The notes below the pieces were generated by a model. It made no database searches and was not told the DNA's origin. It saw only the letters and a program-made list of their open reading frames with translations. The translations under genes and the position numbers were made by a program. From NCBI GenBank assembly GCA_934394815.1, contig CAKRRD010000015.1:1-52803 (forward strand): 52,803 nucleotides of DNA. Direction: 5' to 3'. Origin of the DNA: an uncultured Acetatifactor sp. (GTDB taxonomy: Bacteria; Bacillota; Clostridia; Lachnospirales; Lachnospiraceae). Below, piece by piece: positions 1 through 8,174 of the stretch. Position 1 is the first letter of the stretch. Each line of letters begins with the position of its first letter.

Positions 1-24
1 ACCTGTTGCAATAATTGCGTACAT
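1..24 (-). CDS. rplU: 50S ribosomal protein L21, N-terminal fragment (cut by window edge)
   Basis: Only the first eight codons are inside the window and read MYAIIATG on the minus strand, which is the usual opening of bacterial ribosomal protein L21. A strong ribosome-binding site (AGGAGGTG) lies 6-7 bases upstream of the ATG, and a consensus-like promoter and a structured leader precede it, as expected for an L21 operon. In Firmicutes rplU is normally followed by a small cysteine protease gene, rpmA and obgE; those would lie beyond the left edge and cannot be seen. The identification rests on eight residues plus context, so it is good but not absolute. Confidence 0.8.
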
Positions 25-112
25 AATAAGGCACCTCCTATTATTTACTCGCTAACTTTGGTGGTGAAAGATCCTAAGATCTGACACACTTATACCTAGT
101 TATGCGGCATAC
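25..112 (-). ncRNA. Probable L21 leader (5' UTR of rplU)
   Basis: About 85 bases lie between the predicted transcription start near 112 and the L21 start codon. The segment contains a small perfect hairpin (AGATC at 69-73 with GATCT at 78-82, four-base loop) and ends in the AGGAGGTG ribosome-binding site. Firmicute rplU genes are known to carry a structured autoregulatory leader (Rfam L21_leader). Position and length fit this, but I have not matched the covariance model, so the call is by context. Confidence 0.5.
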
Positions 113-118
113 CGTAGT

Positions 119-148
119 ATAATAGCATGAGGTGCCTTGCTTCGTCAA
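119..148 (-). promoter_or_regulatory. Sigma-A-type promoter of rplU
   Basis: On the minus strand TTGACG (143-148) and TATTAT (119-124) are separated by 18 bases, a near-consensus housekeeping promoter. It is placed to transcribe the rplU leader and follows directly after the cytidylate-kinase-like gene, so the ribosomal operon can start independently of its upstream neighbour. Confidence 0.65.
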
Positions 149-184
149 GATATATTTTTATTTTTTTAATATTTTTTCAAATAT

Positions 185-829
185 TTACTTTCCAATAATA
201 TCACCATTATTTTTCTTCTCGAAGTCTTCCACATACTGGATGATCAGCTTTACGGTTCCTTCGATGCCGAGGATGCTGCTGTTGATACACAGATCGTAAC
301 TGTCGGCTCTGCCCCATTTCTTGGAAGAATAATAATTGTAATAACTCTGGCGCTGCTTATCCTTCTTCGTGATCATTTCCTTTGCCTTGGCTTCCGTCAG
401 ATCATATCTGGCCATGATGCGCCTGGTCTTCACATCCTCATCACCGAAAATAAACAGGTTAATGCAATTCTTGTAATCTGCCAGCGCATAATCCGCACAA
501 CGGCCTACGATTACGCAGGGACCTTCATCCGCAATCTTCTTGATCGTATCGAACTGGGCCAGAAACACCTTGTGGCTGATAGGCATATCTACAAAAGAGG
601 ATGCATTGTAGCCGAAGGAATAAGTGTCCATGACCAGATTGTACAGGAAGGAATTGGTAGGTCTTTCATCGTGGTTCTGGATCATCTCCTCGCAAAAACC
701 ACTTTCCTGTGCTGCTCTGGTAAGAAGTTCCTTATCATAGCATTCGATTCCGAAATACTCTGCGACCTTATTTCCAATCTCACGGCCTGCAGAACCAAAC
801 TGACGTCCAATGGTAATAATCGTATTCAT
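185..829 (-). CDS. Cytidylate kinase-like family protein
   Basis: A 214-residue cytosolic protein. Residues 8-19 form a glycine-rich nucleotide-binding loop (GRQFGSAGREIG) of the type found in the cytidylate-kinase-like family, which is common in Clostridia and Bacteroidetes. A second conserved block, VIVGRCADYAL, follows near residue 108, and the C-terminal half is rich in Lys and Tyr. Family members resemble CMP kinase, but their substrate is not established, so phosphoryl transfer to a nucleotide is an inference. I place the start at the ATG at 829; an in-frame GTG at 835 is an alternative. Its own promoter lies at 880-908. It sits between the serine dehydratase genes and rplU, with no obvious functional link to either. 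Confidence 0.85.
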   Translation of the reverse strand: MNTIITIGRQFGSAGREIGNKVAEYFGIECYDKELLTRAAQESGFCEEMIQNHDERPTNSFLYNLVMDTYSFGYNASSFVDMPISHKVFLAQFDTIKKIADEGPCVIVGRCADYALADYKNCINLFIFGDEDVKTRRIMARYDLTEAKAKEMITKKDKQRQSYYNYYSSKKWGRADSYDLCINSSILGIEGTVKLIIQYVEDFEKKNNGDIIGK

Positions 830-879
830 ACACACACCCGCTTTCTGTTGAACTGAATAACTAGCATTTTTATATTTTC

Positions 880-908
880 ATTATAAGTGATATTTAACAA
901 AAAATCAA
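880..908 (-). promoter_or_regulatory. Promoter of the cytidylate-kinase-like gene
   Basis: TTGATT (903-908) and TATAAT (880-885) on the minus strand are separated by exactly 17 bases. The -35 region lies inside the terminator-like hairpin that follows sdaAA, so termination of one unit and initiation of the next overlap. Confidence 0.6.
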
Positions 909-940
909 CCAATTATCAGATTTTTTAGTCGCTTATCACT
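886..940 (-). terminator. Terminator-like nested hairpin after sdaAA
   Basis: Two nested inverted repeats are visible: outer AGTGATA (886-892) with TATCACT (934-940), and inner AAAAAATC (899-906) with GATTTTTT (919-926). The stem is mostly A-T, so it is weak. The outer arm overlaps the sdaAA stop codon. Confidence 0.45.
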
Positions 941-1826
941 AATTTTCGTAGGATGCATGCATTTTTTCCGCTATTTTCACGCCTTCTTCTGTCCGGGCCA
1001 GACCGCCCAGCGCCGTTTCCCGCAGAGAAGCGTCCATTTTGTCTCCAACCTCTTTCATGGCATCCATGACCTGATCCGGAGGAATCCGGCTTACGATCCC
1101 CGCCATGGCCATATCCGCGCAGGCCATGGCATTCACGGTGCCGATCACGTTCCGCTTCACGCAGGGTACTTCCACAAGTCCCGCCACCGGATCACATACC
1201 AGTCCCAGCAGATTCTTCATGGCCATAGCCGCTGCTGTGGCAATTTTGCCGCAGTCACCTCCCTGCAGATACGTCAGTGCTCCGGCTGCCATGGAACTGG
1301 CCGCTCCAATCTCCGCCTGACAGCCTCCCGCTGCACCGCTGATGGAAGAACGGATGGCTATGATCTGACCAATGCCTGCCGCCACATACATGGCCTTCAG
1401 AATTTTCTCGGTATCCCTGCACCGTTTCTGAAAATAGGGAACCAGTACCGCCGGCAATACACCACAGGCTCCCGCTGTAGGCGCTGCCACGATCCTTTTC
1501 ATACAGGCATTGGATTCTCCCATCTGTAAGGCTCCGGCAATACAACCGTCCACATATCCCCCGCACAACGATTTCCCGTCGATATTGTGTGCATATTCCT
1601 CCATTCGTCTGCCGTCACCACCCACCAGTCCACTGGATGACGTAATGTCTCCTTCGTAAGTAGCCGCTGCTAACAGCATAGCATCCCAGGTCGTGCGCAT
1701 GTGCTCCATGCTCTCCTGTTCTGTCACATTCCGCTCCGCCATATCGTCTTCCAGAATCACCTGCCAGAGCTCTTTTCCTTCTGTATGACATTTCTGTAAT
1801 ACCTGCTCAAATGACTGATAGGACAT
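939..1826 (-). CDS. sdaAA: L-serine dehydratase, iron-sulfur-dependent, alpha subunit
   Basis: This 295-residue catalytic subunit deaminates L-serine to pyruvate and ammonia with an oxygen-labile [4Fe-4S] cluster in the cytosol. The sequence shows the family signature APTAGACG at residues 115-122 and Cys residues at 121, 169, 211 and 222, which are candidate cluster ligands, plus the glycine-rich segment SGAAGGCQAEIG. The length is normal for the split two-subunit form found in Clostridia and Bacillus. It starts 2 bases after the sdaAB stop codon, and the AGGAGG-like binding site (GGAGG, 7 bases before the ATG) overlaps the end of sdaAB, so the two subunits are co-transcribed and probably translationally coupled. 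Confidence 0.95.
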   Translation of the reverse strand: MSYQSFEQVLQKCHTEGKELWQVILEDDMAERNVTEQESMEHMRTTWDAMLLAAATYEGDITSSSGLVGGDGRRMEEYAHNIDGKSLCGGYVDGCIAGALQMGESNACMKRIVAAPTAGACGVLPAVLVPYFQKRCRDTEKILKAMYVAAGIGQIIAIRSSISGAAGGCQAEIGAASSMAAGALTYLQGGDCGKIATAAAMAMKNLLGLVCDPVAGLVEVPCVKRNVIGTVNAMACADMAMAGIVSRIPPDQVMDAMKEVGDKMDASLRETALGGLARTEEGVKIAEKMHASYEN

Positions 1827-1828
1827 AA

Positions 1829-2491
1829 TTATTCCTCCACATTGATATAGGTCACCTTTATGATGCCCTCCAGCTGTTCCAGCCAGACCACCGATTCCCT
1901 GGGCACTTTCTGATCTGTCTCTATGACCATGACGGCATAGCCGCCCCGTTTGTCCCTGTACAGCTGCAGTGTGGCAATATTTACCTTCTTTTCTGCCAGC
2001 ATGGTGGTCACCTGTGCCACATGTCCCGGCTGATCCACATTGTGGACGATCAGCGTTGGCTTCTCCGCAGAAAAATTCACATCGATGCCGTCCAGTTTGG
2101 CGATCAGGATACGTCCACCGCCAATAGATGCCGCCTGGACTTCGATCTTCCGCCCGTGTTCCCCGGTCAGCCGCAGGACTGCGGTATTTGGGTGCGCATC
2201 TTTCAGGGTGACGGTAGAAAAAGTAAATTCCATTCCGGCTTTCCCTGCCAGTTCGAAGCTTGCGGGAATCCGGATATCATCCGGCCGCATTCCCAGAAGT
2301 CCTGCGATCAGGGCTTTATCCGTGCCATGGCCGATTCCTGTAGCAGCAAAGGAACCATGCAGAAGGATTTCCGCCTTCACAACATGGTCCTGAAGTAATT
2401 TTTCTGAAATATAACCGATCCGGACTGCTCCCGCAGTATGGGAACTGCTGGGGCCAACCATAACGGGTCCTAAAATATCAAACAGATTCAT
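1829..2491 (-). CDS. sdaAB: L-serine dehydratase, iron-sulfur-dependent, beta subunit
   Basis: The 220-residue partner of SdaAA. The N-terminal domain begins with the typical ILGPVMVGPSSSHTAGA signature at residues 6-22. The C-terminal part, from about residue 146, has an ACT-domain pattern (TLIVHNVDQPGHVAQV, then a helix and VNIATLQLYR), which is thought to bind serine or act in regulation. It is the first gene of the sda pair. Only about 20 bases separate its start from the hairpin behind rluD, so its promoter is either inside rluD or it is served by read-through. Confidence 0.95.
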   Translation of the reverse strand: MNLFDILGPVMVGPSSSHTAGAVRIGYISEKLLQDHVVKAEILLHGSFAATGIGHGTDKALIAGLLGMRPDDIRIPASFELAGKAGMEFTFSTVTLKDAHPNTAVLRLTGEHGRKIEVQAASIGGGRILIAKLDGIDVNFSAEKPTLIVHNVDQPGHVAQVTTMLAEKKVNIATLQLYRDKRGGYAVMVIETDQKVPRESVVWLEQLEGIIKVTYINVEE

Positions 2492-2511
2492 AAGCGCCTC
2501 ATTTCTGTTGA

Positions 2512-2537
2512 AAACATAAGCTGTCCGGCTTATGTTT
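2512..2537 (-). terminator. Hairpin at the end of rluD
   Basis: AAACATAAGC (2512-2521) pairs perfectly with GCTTATGTTT (2528-2537) around a six-base loop and overlaps the rluD stop codon. On the minus strand the stem is followed by a short GTTTTC tract, so it could be a modest intrinsic terminator of the aroB-lspA-rluD unit. Confidence 0.5.
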
Positions 2538-3444
2538 CCAGCACCGTCAGAAGATGTTCAAAATATTCCGGCAGCGGTGCATCGATTTCCAGATACTCAC
2601 CGGTTGTGGGATGGATAAATCCCAGTGTTTTGGCATGGAGTGTCTGTCCCTGTAGCTTGAAGGGGCTTTTCCGGTTGGAATACACCTCATCTCCCAAAAG
2701 CGGATGTCCGATACTGGCCATATGCACACGAATCTGGTGCGTCCTTCCCGTCTCCAATACGCACTCTATATAAGTATATCCCTGAAATCTCTGTAATACC
2801 CGGTAATGGGTCACCGCCCGTTTTCCGTTCTGATGATTGATTGCCATTTTCTTACGGTCATTGGGATGCCGCCCTATGGGCTGGTCGATGGTGCCTTCCT
2901 CCTGTTTCAGTTCCCCAAAACAGATGGCACGATATCTTCTGTTAATGGAATGTTCTTTTAACTGTTCCGCAATGCACCGGTGGGCTTTGTCATTTTTACA
3001 GGCAATGACAGATCCGGTAGTATCCCGGTCGATCCGGTGTACAATACCGGGCCGCAGTACCCCGTTGATTCCGGACAATTCCTTACCGCAATGATACATC
3101 AGTGCGTTGACCAGCGTTCCGGTATAATGCCCCGCCGCCGGATGTACTACCATTCCCTTGGGCTTGTTCACCACGATCAGGTCTGCATCCTCATACAGAA
3201 TGTCTAACGGAATGTTCTCCGGTTCAATATCCGGCTCCACGGACTCCGGGACGGAAAAAACCACCTCGTCCTCGGCTTTGACACGATAGCTTCCCTTCAC
3301 CGGGCTGCCATTTACCAGTACATTTCCGTCCTTGATCAGCTTCTGGAGAAAAGAGCGGGACAGATTCTCCACAAGTAAACTCATACATTTGTCGATCCGT
3401 TCGTCTTCCATATCTTCCGCTATCTGAAATCGGAGTTCTTCCAT
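2530..3444 (-). CDS. rluD: RluA/RluD-family 23S rRNA pseudouridine synthase
   Basis: A 304-residue cytosolic RNA-modifying enzyme that isomerises uridine to pseudouridine. An S4-like RNA-binding domain occupies about residues 15-75 (RIDKCMSLLVENLSRS...VLVNGSPVKGSYRVKAEDEV). The catalytic domain follows, with the hallmark HRIDRDTTG; Asp139 is the expected catalytic residue. RTHQIRVHM and GHPLLGDEVY near the C-terminus complete the family pattern. The start has a good GGAGAG binding site. It overlaps the lspA stop by one base, the classic Firmicute lspA-rluD arrangement. The exact uridine targets are not readable from sequence; RluD is the likeliest orthologue. Confidence 0.92.
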   Translation of the reverse strand: MEELRFQIAEDMEDERIDKCMSLLVENLSRSFLQKLIKDGNVLVNGSPVKGSYRVKAEDEVVFSVPESVEPDIEPENIPLDILYEDADLIVVNKPKGMVVHPAAGHYTGTLVNALMYHCGKELSGINGVLRPGIVHRIDRDTTGSVIACKNDKAHRCIAEQLKEHSINRRYRAICFGELKQEEGTIDQPIGRHPNDRKKMAINHQNGKRAVTHYRVLQRFQGYTYIECVLETGRTHQIRVHMASIGHPLLGDEVYSNRKSPFKLQGQTLHAKTLGFIHPTTGEYLEIDAPLPEYFEHLLTVLET

Positions 3445-3983
3445 TATTTTCTCTCCTGCGAACGCTTCTGCTTAAAGTTCAGGAATTCCAGGTCCTTCTC
3501 CTTGTAAACGAACAAAAACAAAATAAACAGACCGATGGTCGCCACTACCACATAAATATCCGCCACATTGAAAATAGGATAATTGATCAGCACGAAGGAA
3601 ATGAAATCCACTACATAATCCAGACGGAATCTGTCGATCATATTTCCGATACCTCCTGCAATGATCGCTGCCAGCAGGATATGGACGATCCGGAATTTCT
3701 TCTGCTCCGGAAGCTTGAAAAGAAAGAACAAAAGTACCGCCAGGAACACGATGCCCACAAACAGAATAAATACCTTCTGGTTCTGCAGCATGCCGAAAGC
3801 AGACCCTCTGTTCTCCAGGTATTGCAATTCCAGCACACCGTCAATGATCACATAGGCCGGATGGTTCTTCAGATGCGTGACCGCCAGATGCTTGGTAAAC
3901 TGATCCACCACCAACAATACGGCGGTGATCAGCGCATCTATGATCAGCATGACAATACGACTACTTTTCTTTTCCTTATTCAT
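3444..3983 (-). CDS. lspA: Lipoprotein signal peptidase (signal peptidase II)
   Basis: A 179-residue membrane protease that removes signal peptides from diacylated prolipoproteins. Four hydrophobic segments are visible (about 11-28, 70-88, 99-112 and 128-158). The two catalytic aspartates are in YVVDFI (Asp126) and FNVAD (Asp142), and the conserved NRGSAFG and GNMIDR blocks are present. I place the start at the ATG at 3983 because AGAGGA lies five bases upstream; the longer reading frame that begins at 4055 only runs through the 3' end of aroB. The gene overlaps aroB by eight bases. A substrate lipoprotein is encoded nearby (the carboxypeptidase at 8741). Confidence 0.96.
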   Translation of the reverse strand: MNKEKKSSRIVMLIIDALITAVLLVVDQFTKHLAVTHLKNHPAYVIIDGVLELQYLENRGSAFGMLQNQKVFILFVGIVFLAVLLFFLFKLPEQKKFRIVHILLAAIIAGGIGNMIDRFRLDYVVDFISFVLINYPIFNVADIYVVVATIGLFILFLFVYKEKDLEFLNFKQKRSQERK

Positions 3984-5085
3984 GGGCATCCTCTTCACTA
4001 AAATTGATTTCTTCAATGGCTGCCAGAATCTCCTCATCCGTAACGGTTCTGTCAATAACGGCTTTTCCGATCTTCTTCAACAGAATGAATTTGATCGTTC
4101 CCGCTTCCATCTTTTTATCGGATTTGGTAAGCTTTAAGATTTCCTGCGGATCAATGTCATCCACGGAGATCGGCAGATAAAAAGGAACAAACATATCGCG
4201 GATCTCATAGAATTCTTCCATGCTTAGCATTTCCTTTTTCCAGGAAATATAAGCTGCCGCCACGGTACCCAGCGCTACGCATTCTCCGTGATACAGTTCA
4301 AAATTCTTATACTTTTCAATAGCATGGCCAATGGTATGTCCCAGATTTAAGAGCGCCCGGTCGCCCTGCTCGGTCGGATCCTTCTCCACCACCATTTTCT
4401 TGATGGAGCAGGTACGAATCACCATTTCCTCCAGGGTGTTCAGATCCCGCTCACAGATCTCATACATATTCTCGATCAGCCACTCATAGAAAGGTGCATC
4501 CTTGATCAGTGCGGATTTCATAACCTCTGCAAATCCGGAGTAAAACTGCCTCTCTTCCAGCGTCTTCAATACAGACAGATTCATATATACCAGTTTCGGC
4601 ATCTTAAATGCGCCTACCATATTTTTATAACTGTCAAAGTCCACGCCGGTCTTACCGCCGATGGAGCTGTCCGCCTGTGCCAGCAATGTGGTGGGAATCT
4701 GGATAAAATCAATGCCTCTTAAATAGGTAGCTGCCACAAATCCGGTCAAATCACCGCATACGCCGCCGCCCAAGGCCAACAGCATATCCTTTCTGTCGAA
4801 TCCTTCCTCGATCAAAAAACGGTACACGTCCTTCACGGTATCCAGATTCTTGTGTTCTTCACCGGCCGGAAAGACATATTTTACATCCTTACGGCATTTT
4901 CCTTCTAAAACAGCAAGGATCTGCGATGCATACAGTCCGTCCACAATAGAATCTGTAACGATACATAATCTCTTCTCCGCAGCACCAAGCTCTGCCAGTT
5001 CTTCCCACAGGCCGTCAAAAGACTGCTGGAACACAATATCATAGCAGGGCTTTTTGTTGTAAAGCACCGGTAATCTCTGTGCCAT
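3976..5085 (-). CDS. aroB: 3-dehydroquinate synthase
   Basis: This NAD- and metal-dependent enzyme converts DAHP to 3-dehydroquinate, the second step of the shikimate pathway, in the cytosol. The 369-residue protein shows ALGGGVCGDLTGFVAATYLRG (nucleotide and substrate binding), DSSIGGKTGVD, and the metal-ligand regions NLGHTIGHAIEK and LYHGECVALG. The ATG at 5085 is preferred because AAGG lies nine bases upstream; a GTG at 5094 directly abuts the binding site. It heads the aroB-lspA-rluD unit and has a small CAGTTCC/GGAACTG hairpin (5099-5115) in its 5' UTR. No other aro gene is in the window. Confidence 0.96.
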   Translation of the reverse strand: MAQRLPVLYNKKPCYDIVFQQSFDGLWEELAELGAAEKRLCIVTDSIVDGLYASQILAVLEGKCRKDVKYVFPAGEEHKNLDTVKDVYRFLIEEGFDRKDMLLALGGGVCGDLTGFVAATYLRGIDFIQIPTTLLAQADSSIGGKTGVDFDSYKNMVGAFKMPKLVYMNLSVLKTLEERQFYSGFAEVMKSALIKDAPFYEWLIENMYEICERDLNTLEEMVIRTCSIKKMVVEKDPTEQGDRALLNLGHTIGHAIEKYKNFELYHGECVALGTVAAAYISWKKEMLSMEEFYEIRDMFVPFYLPISVDDIDPQEILKLTKSDKKMEAGTIKFILLKKIGKAVIDRTVTDEEILAAIEEINFSEEDAHE

Positions 5086-5145
5086 GTTGTTCACCCTTCA
5101 GTTCCTTCGGAACTGTTCTTTCTTGTAGTTTTTATATCTGTTCTT

Positions 5146-5181
5146 AAAAAACTTCCTACGGTTACCCACAGGAAGTTTTTT
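5146..5181. terminator. Intrinsic terminator downstream of sepF
   Basis: AAAAAACTTCC (5146-5156) pairs with GGAAGTTTTTT (5171-5181) around a 14-base loop. On the minus strand the stem is followed by a T-rich end, so it terminates the HlyD-yggS-sepF unit. The A/T symmetry also allows plus-strand termination. Confidence 0.85.
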
Positions 5182-5207
5182 TATGACATTTAATGGTATT
5201 TGATGTT

Positions 5208-5744
5208 TTATGACATTCCGTTGTTAATAGGCATTTCAAAGGATCCGGCCCCACCGAAAATATCCTGGAAATCACCGGAGATATCTACGCTGGCCGGTGT
5301 AATGATAAAAATATAATGCGATATTTTCTGTAAATTTCCGGAAATGGCAAAGCAGGAACCGGAAGTGAAATCAATGATTCTCTGTGCCACATCCACATCC
5401 AGTCCTTCCAGATTCAGTACCACCGTCCGGTTGGCTAACAGTGTCTCCGTGATTTCTCTTGCGTCCTCTACGGAAGTGGGCTTGATCACACAGACTTCCA
5501 TGCCGGTTCCCGGTACCTTCTTGGTCACCGTACGATGAATAGGGGTCACCTTAGGCTGTGTGGAACGCTTTCCCTTATCGTCCGGATCATCGTCTTCCTG
5601 TGCCTGCTGTCTGCTCTTGGCAGAACTGAATTTTTTCACAGGTTCTACTTCTTCCTCATCATCCAGATAATCATCATCATAGAAACCTTCATCTTCTTCA
5701 TCGTTCAGCTTCATATAATTCAGGAACTTATCCATTACACCCAT
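5208..5744 (-). CDS. sepF: Cell division protein SepF
   Basis: SepF bundles FtsZ filaments and tethers them to the membrane in Gram-positive bacteria. The 178-residue protein starts with an amphipathic MGVMDKFLNYMKL segment (membrane-targeting), followed by an acidic linker (residues 14-35, rich in D and E) and a Lys/Arg/Gln-rich stretch. The C-terminal SepF core (about 83-165) includes TLLANRTVVLNLEGLDVD and the IDFTSGSCFAISGNLQKI block. It follows yggS, as in the ylmE-ylmF order of Bacillus, but here sepF is the last gene before a strong terminator and ylmG, ylmH and divIVA are absent. Confidence 0.95.
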   Translation of the reverse strand: MGVMDKFLNYMKLNDEEDEGFYDDDYLDDEEEVEPVKKFSSAKSRQQAQEDDDPDDKGKRSTQPKVTPIHRTVTKKVPGTGMEVCVIKPTSVEDAREITETLLANRTVVLNLEGLDVDVAQRIIDFTSGSCFAISGNLQKISHYIFIITPASVDISGDFQDIFGGAGSFEMPINNGMS

Positions 5745-5781
5745 TGTTGTGTGTCTCCTTTATATTATCTACTATCTCTTT

Positions 5782-6510
5782 CTAAATCGTCTTGCTATAA
5801 TCTCTTTCCCCGAAAATACCGGTTCCGACTCTGACGATAGTGGCGCCTTCCTGTGCAGCCACCATATAATCACCGGTCATTCCCATGGAAAGAATATTCA
5901 TAGAAACATTATCAATGTTTTTATTTCCGATGTCAACAGCTAATTGTCTAAGTTTCTGAAAATAGCCCCTGTTCTCTTCCGGATCTTCCACAAACGGAGC
6001 AATCGTCATAAGCCCCTTAATATGCACCCCCGGTAATACTGCGATCTCGCGGATCAGGGCCGCAGTCTCTTCCACAGTGATACCGAACTTACTCTCTTCC
6101 TGTGCCACATTGACTTCAATCAGGATATTGACTTCCACCTGCTTTTTTACAGCTTCCCTGCTGATCTCTTCCGCCAGGCGCAGGCTGTCTACGCTGTGGA
6201 TCAGATAAACCTTGTCTACAATATACTTTACCTTATTGCGCTGCAAATGTCCGATCATGTGCCAGCGGATATCCGAAGGCATCTGTGGAATCTTATCAAC
6301 CAGTTCCTGTACCTTGTTCTCCCCGAAGTCTCTGGCTCCCGCACGGTAGACATCCATCAGCATGTCCACGGGTTTTGTCTTGCTGACCGCTAACAGGGTT
6401 ACCTCCTGCTCCGGTCTTCCCGCCTTTTCACAGGCTTTTCGGATATTCTCTTTTACATTCTTATAGTTTTGTGCCAGTTCCACACTCTGCATGGTTTCCT
6501 CTGCTTCCAT
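5782..6510 (-). CDS. yggS: YggS-family pyridoxal phosphate homeostasis protein
   Basis: A 242-residue single-domain PLP-binding protein of the alanine-racemase fold that buffers intracellular PLP; it is not known to have an enzymatic activity. The PLP lysine is Lys44 in LLAVSKTKP. Other family blocks present are FGENKVQEL, WHMIGHLQRNKVKY, HSVDSLRLAEEI, EVNVAQEESKFG, GLMTIAP and LSMGMTGDY. The start at 6510 has a distant AAGGA; an internal ATG at 6492, preceded by AGAGGA, would give the more usual length. It sits between the HlyD-like gene and sepF, matching the conserved yggS-sepF pairing in Firmicutes. Confidence 0.94.
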   Translation of the reverse strand: MEAEETMQSVELAQNYKNVKENIRKACEKAGRPEQEVTLLAVSKTKPVDMLMDVYRAGARDFGENKVQELVDKIPQMPSDIRWHMIGHLQRNKVKYIVDKVYLIHSVDSLRLAEEISREAVKKQVEVNILIEVNVAQEESKFGITVEETAALIREIAVLPGVHIKGLMTIAPFVEDPEENRGYFQKLRQLAVDIGNKNIDNVSMNILSMGMTGDYMVAAQEGATIVRVGTGIFGERDYSKTI

Positions 6511-6529
6511 TTACCTGTCGTCCTTTCTG

Positions 6530-8143
6530 TCACCCCTGTGGCTCCGATGTATTCTCCGGCTCCGCACCGCCCGGTTCTGGGCTGTTCTCCGCCGTTTCCC
6601 CGGAAGTCTCAGCCGTCGGATCCGTCTGGGTCTCCTCCGTATCTGCAGAAACGGTTTCCTGTGATGTATCCCCAGTTTCTGTTATCACACTGCTGTCGGT
6701 GGAAGTATCCGTTTTGACAGTATCTGTTTTCCGGATATTGGTGATGATCTGGTCATCCGATACCGCTGTGCCATCCAGCACGATATAATCATATACATTC
6801 AGTCCATAGGTCGTATTGGCCTTTACAATGGCATATTCATCATTCTGATACAGAATATTGATCTGTTTAAAATCCGCATACCCCTTGTTCACATTATATA
6901 CACCAATCAGGGTTGCCCGTTTGCTCACGGTATAGGTCTCCTGGCTGTCCGTCTTATACAGAACATCCCCCGCTTTCAGCACTGAGGTGTCCATATAATA
7001 CACGCCCTCCGCCTCATCATAGCTATAGGCCCCCGTCTCCACGAACTCACTGGAAATATCACCGTTGTCGCGATAGCACTGTCGGATCACCCCCTGGGTT
7101 CCCGTATTTTCATTGGTTGTGACAAAGTCTTCATCCACCAGGAAAAACTCTTTTTCCACAATGGAAGAATTCGGTATTTTCAGTCCTGTCTCATCGTTCA
7201 GGATCAGTTCAATATCAAGAAAACGATCCGATACAAAAGTGACCATGGAATTGGTAAAACTCAGAGACAGAAACGTATTGCCGTCACTGCCGTTAATCAG
7301 CTTCACCTGTCCCCAGGACTCATACTGATTTTTCAGGAACCGCACCTTCACATAATCTTCCTGCTGGATCTCGGCACCGCGTTCCGCATCGATGGGAATA
7401 ACCACCGACCAGTTCTCGTCCGTAGAAAGCTTGTACACCGGATCTCCCACAGCCATCAATTCATTGCCGAGCATCTGCTTCTTCTCGTAATTCTTGTCAT
7501 TGAATATCTCCTGGGTCACTCCGTCCACCGTCAGATCCTCATATCCGTCCGTCCAGTAAGCCACGATTCCCGTCGTGGGAGCATAGCAGAAGTTCACGAT
7601 ATTCGCCGCCGAACCACTGTTTCCGTTCTCAATGCTTTGCAGCATATTCACATTGGCCAGCTTTAATACTGTATTTTTTAAAGAATATTTGAAATCATAG
7701 GTACTTTCATAATTTCTGTCATCATACCCATGCATAAAATTCACAATCTCATTCCGAAATTCCGAGAGTTCCTGATTGCTCAGAGTATTCTCTCCGAGAC
7801 TGGCGTCTTCCAGTTCTTCATTCAGCCGCCCCGTCTCATCCACGATGTATACCGTATCTCCCTTAGCGACCCTCTCGCCCTCTCTGGCATAAAAATTCAC
7901 ATAACCTGCCGTATCCGTACTCACAACTTCTTCCGTACGGACCGCCACACCCCGGTAAATATTGTTGGCAGCCAGTGACCCTTCCGTCACTTCGTATCGC
8001 ACAATATGATCTGTCTGAAAATACATGACCACGCAGATGATCACATAGATAAAAATAGCTCCGAAAATGAGCATACCGATATTGAGGTTCAAAGGTTTTC
8101 TGTATTTTTTTACTTTTTTCGATTGTCTCGATGGTTCTGCCAT
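6530..8143 (-). CDS. HlyD-like (biotinyl-lipoyl/barrel-sandwich) membrane protein
   Basis: A 537-residue protein with a basic cytoplasmic N-terminus (SRQSKKVKKYRK), one transmembrane helix at about residues 23-42, and a large extracytoplasmic part. Residues 55-100 (GVAVRTEEVVSTDTAGYVNFYAREGERVAKGDTVY, read in two parts) have the barrel-sandwich pattern of HlyD/AcrA-type adaptor proteins. The last 65 or so residues are a low-complexity Thr/Ser/Glu/Pro tail. The start is the ATG at 8143, with AGGAGG seven bases upstream. No transporter ATPase or permease is next to it, so an export-adaptor role is unproven. Its fixed-looking place beside yggS-sepF suggests an envelope or division-related function. 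Function unassigned. Confidence 0.75.
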   Translation of the reverse strand: MAEPSRQSKKVKKYRKPLNLNIGMLIFGAIFIYVIICVVMYFQTDHIVRYEVTEGSLAANNIYRGVAVRTEEVVSTDTAGYVNFYAREGERVAKGDTVYIVDETGRLNEELEDASLGENTLSNQELSEFRNEIVNFMHGYDDRNYESTYDFKYSLKNTVLKLANVNMLQSIENGNSGSAANIVNFCYAPTTGIVAYWTDGYEDLTVDGVTQEIFNDKNYEKKQMLGNELMAVGDPVYKLSTDENWSVVIPIDAERGAEIQQEDYVKVRFLKNQYESWGQVKLINGSDGNTFLSLSFTNSMVTFVSDRFLDIELILNDETGLKIPNSSIVEKEFFLVDEDFVTTNENTGTQGVIRQCYRDNGDISSEFVETGAYSYDEAEGVYYMDTSVLKAGDVLYKTDSQETYTVSKRATLIGVYNVNKGYADFKQINILYQNDEYAIVKANTTYGLNVYDYIVLDGTAVSDDQIITNIRKTDTVKTDTSTDSSVITETGDTSQETVSADTEETQTDPTAETSGETAENSPEPGGAEPENTSEPQG

Positions 8144-8174
8144 GGGAAAACCTCCTCTCCTCACCCTTACATTT

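Noticed and set aside
957..1529. A 190-residue plus-strand reading frame inside sdaAA
   Set aside because: It is an antisense shadow of the serine dehydratase gene, rich in His, Arg and Cys, with no binding site. Many similar frames occur on the plus strand opposite real genes (for example 11411-12361 and 51799-52641) and were left out.
3984..4055. N-terminal extension of lspA
   Set aside because: The 24 extra codons lie within the aroB coding region, give no family similarity, and the ATG at 3983 has the better binding site.
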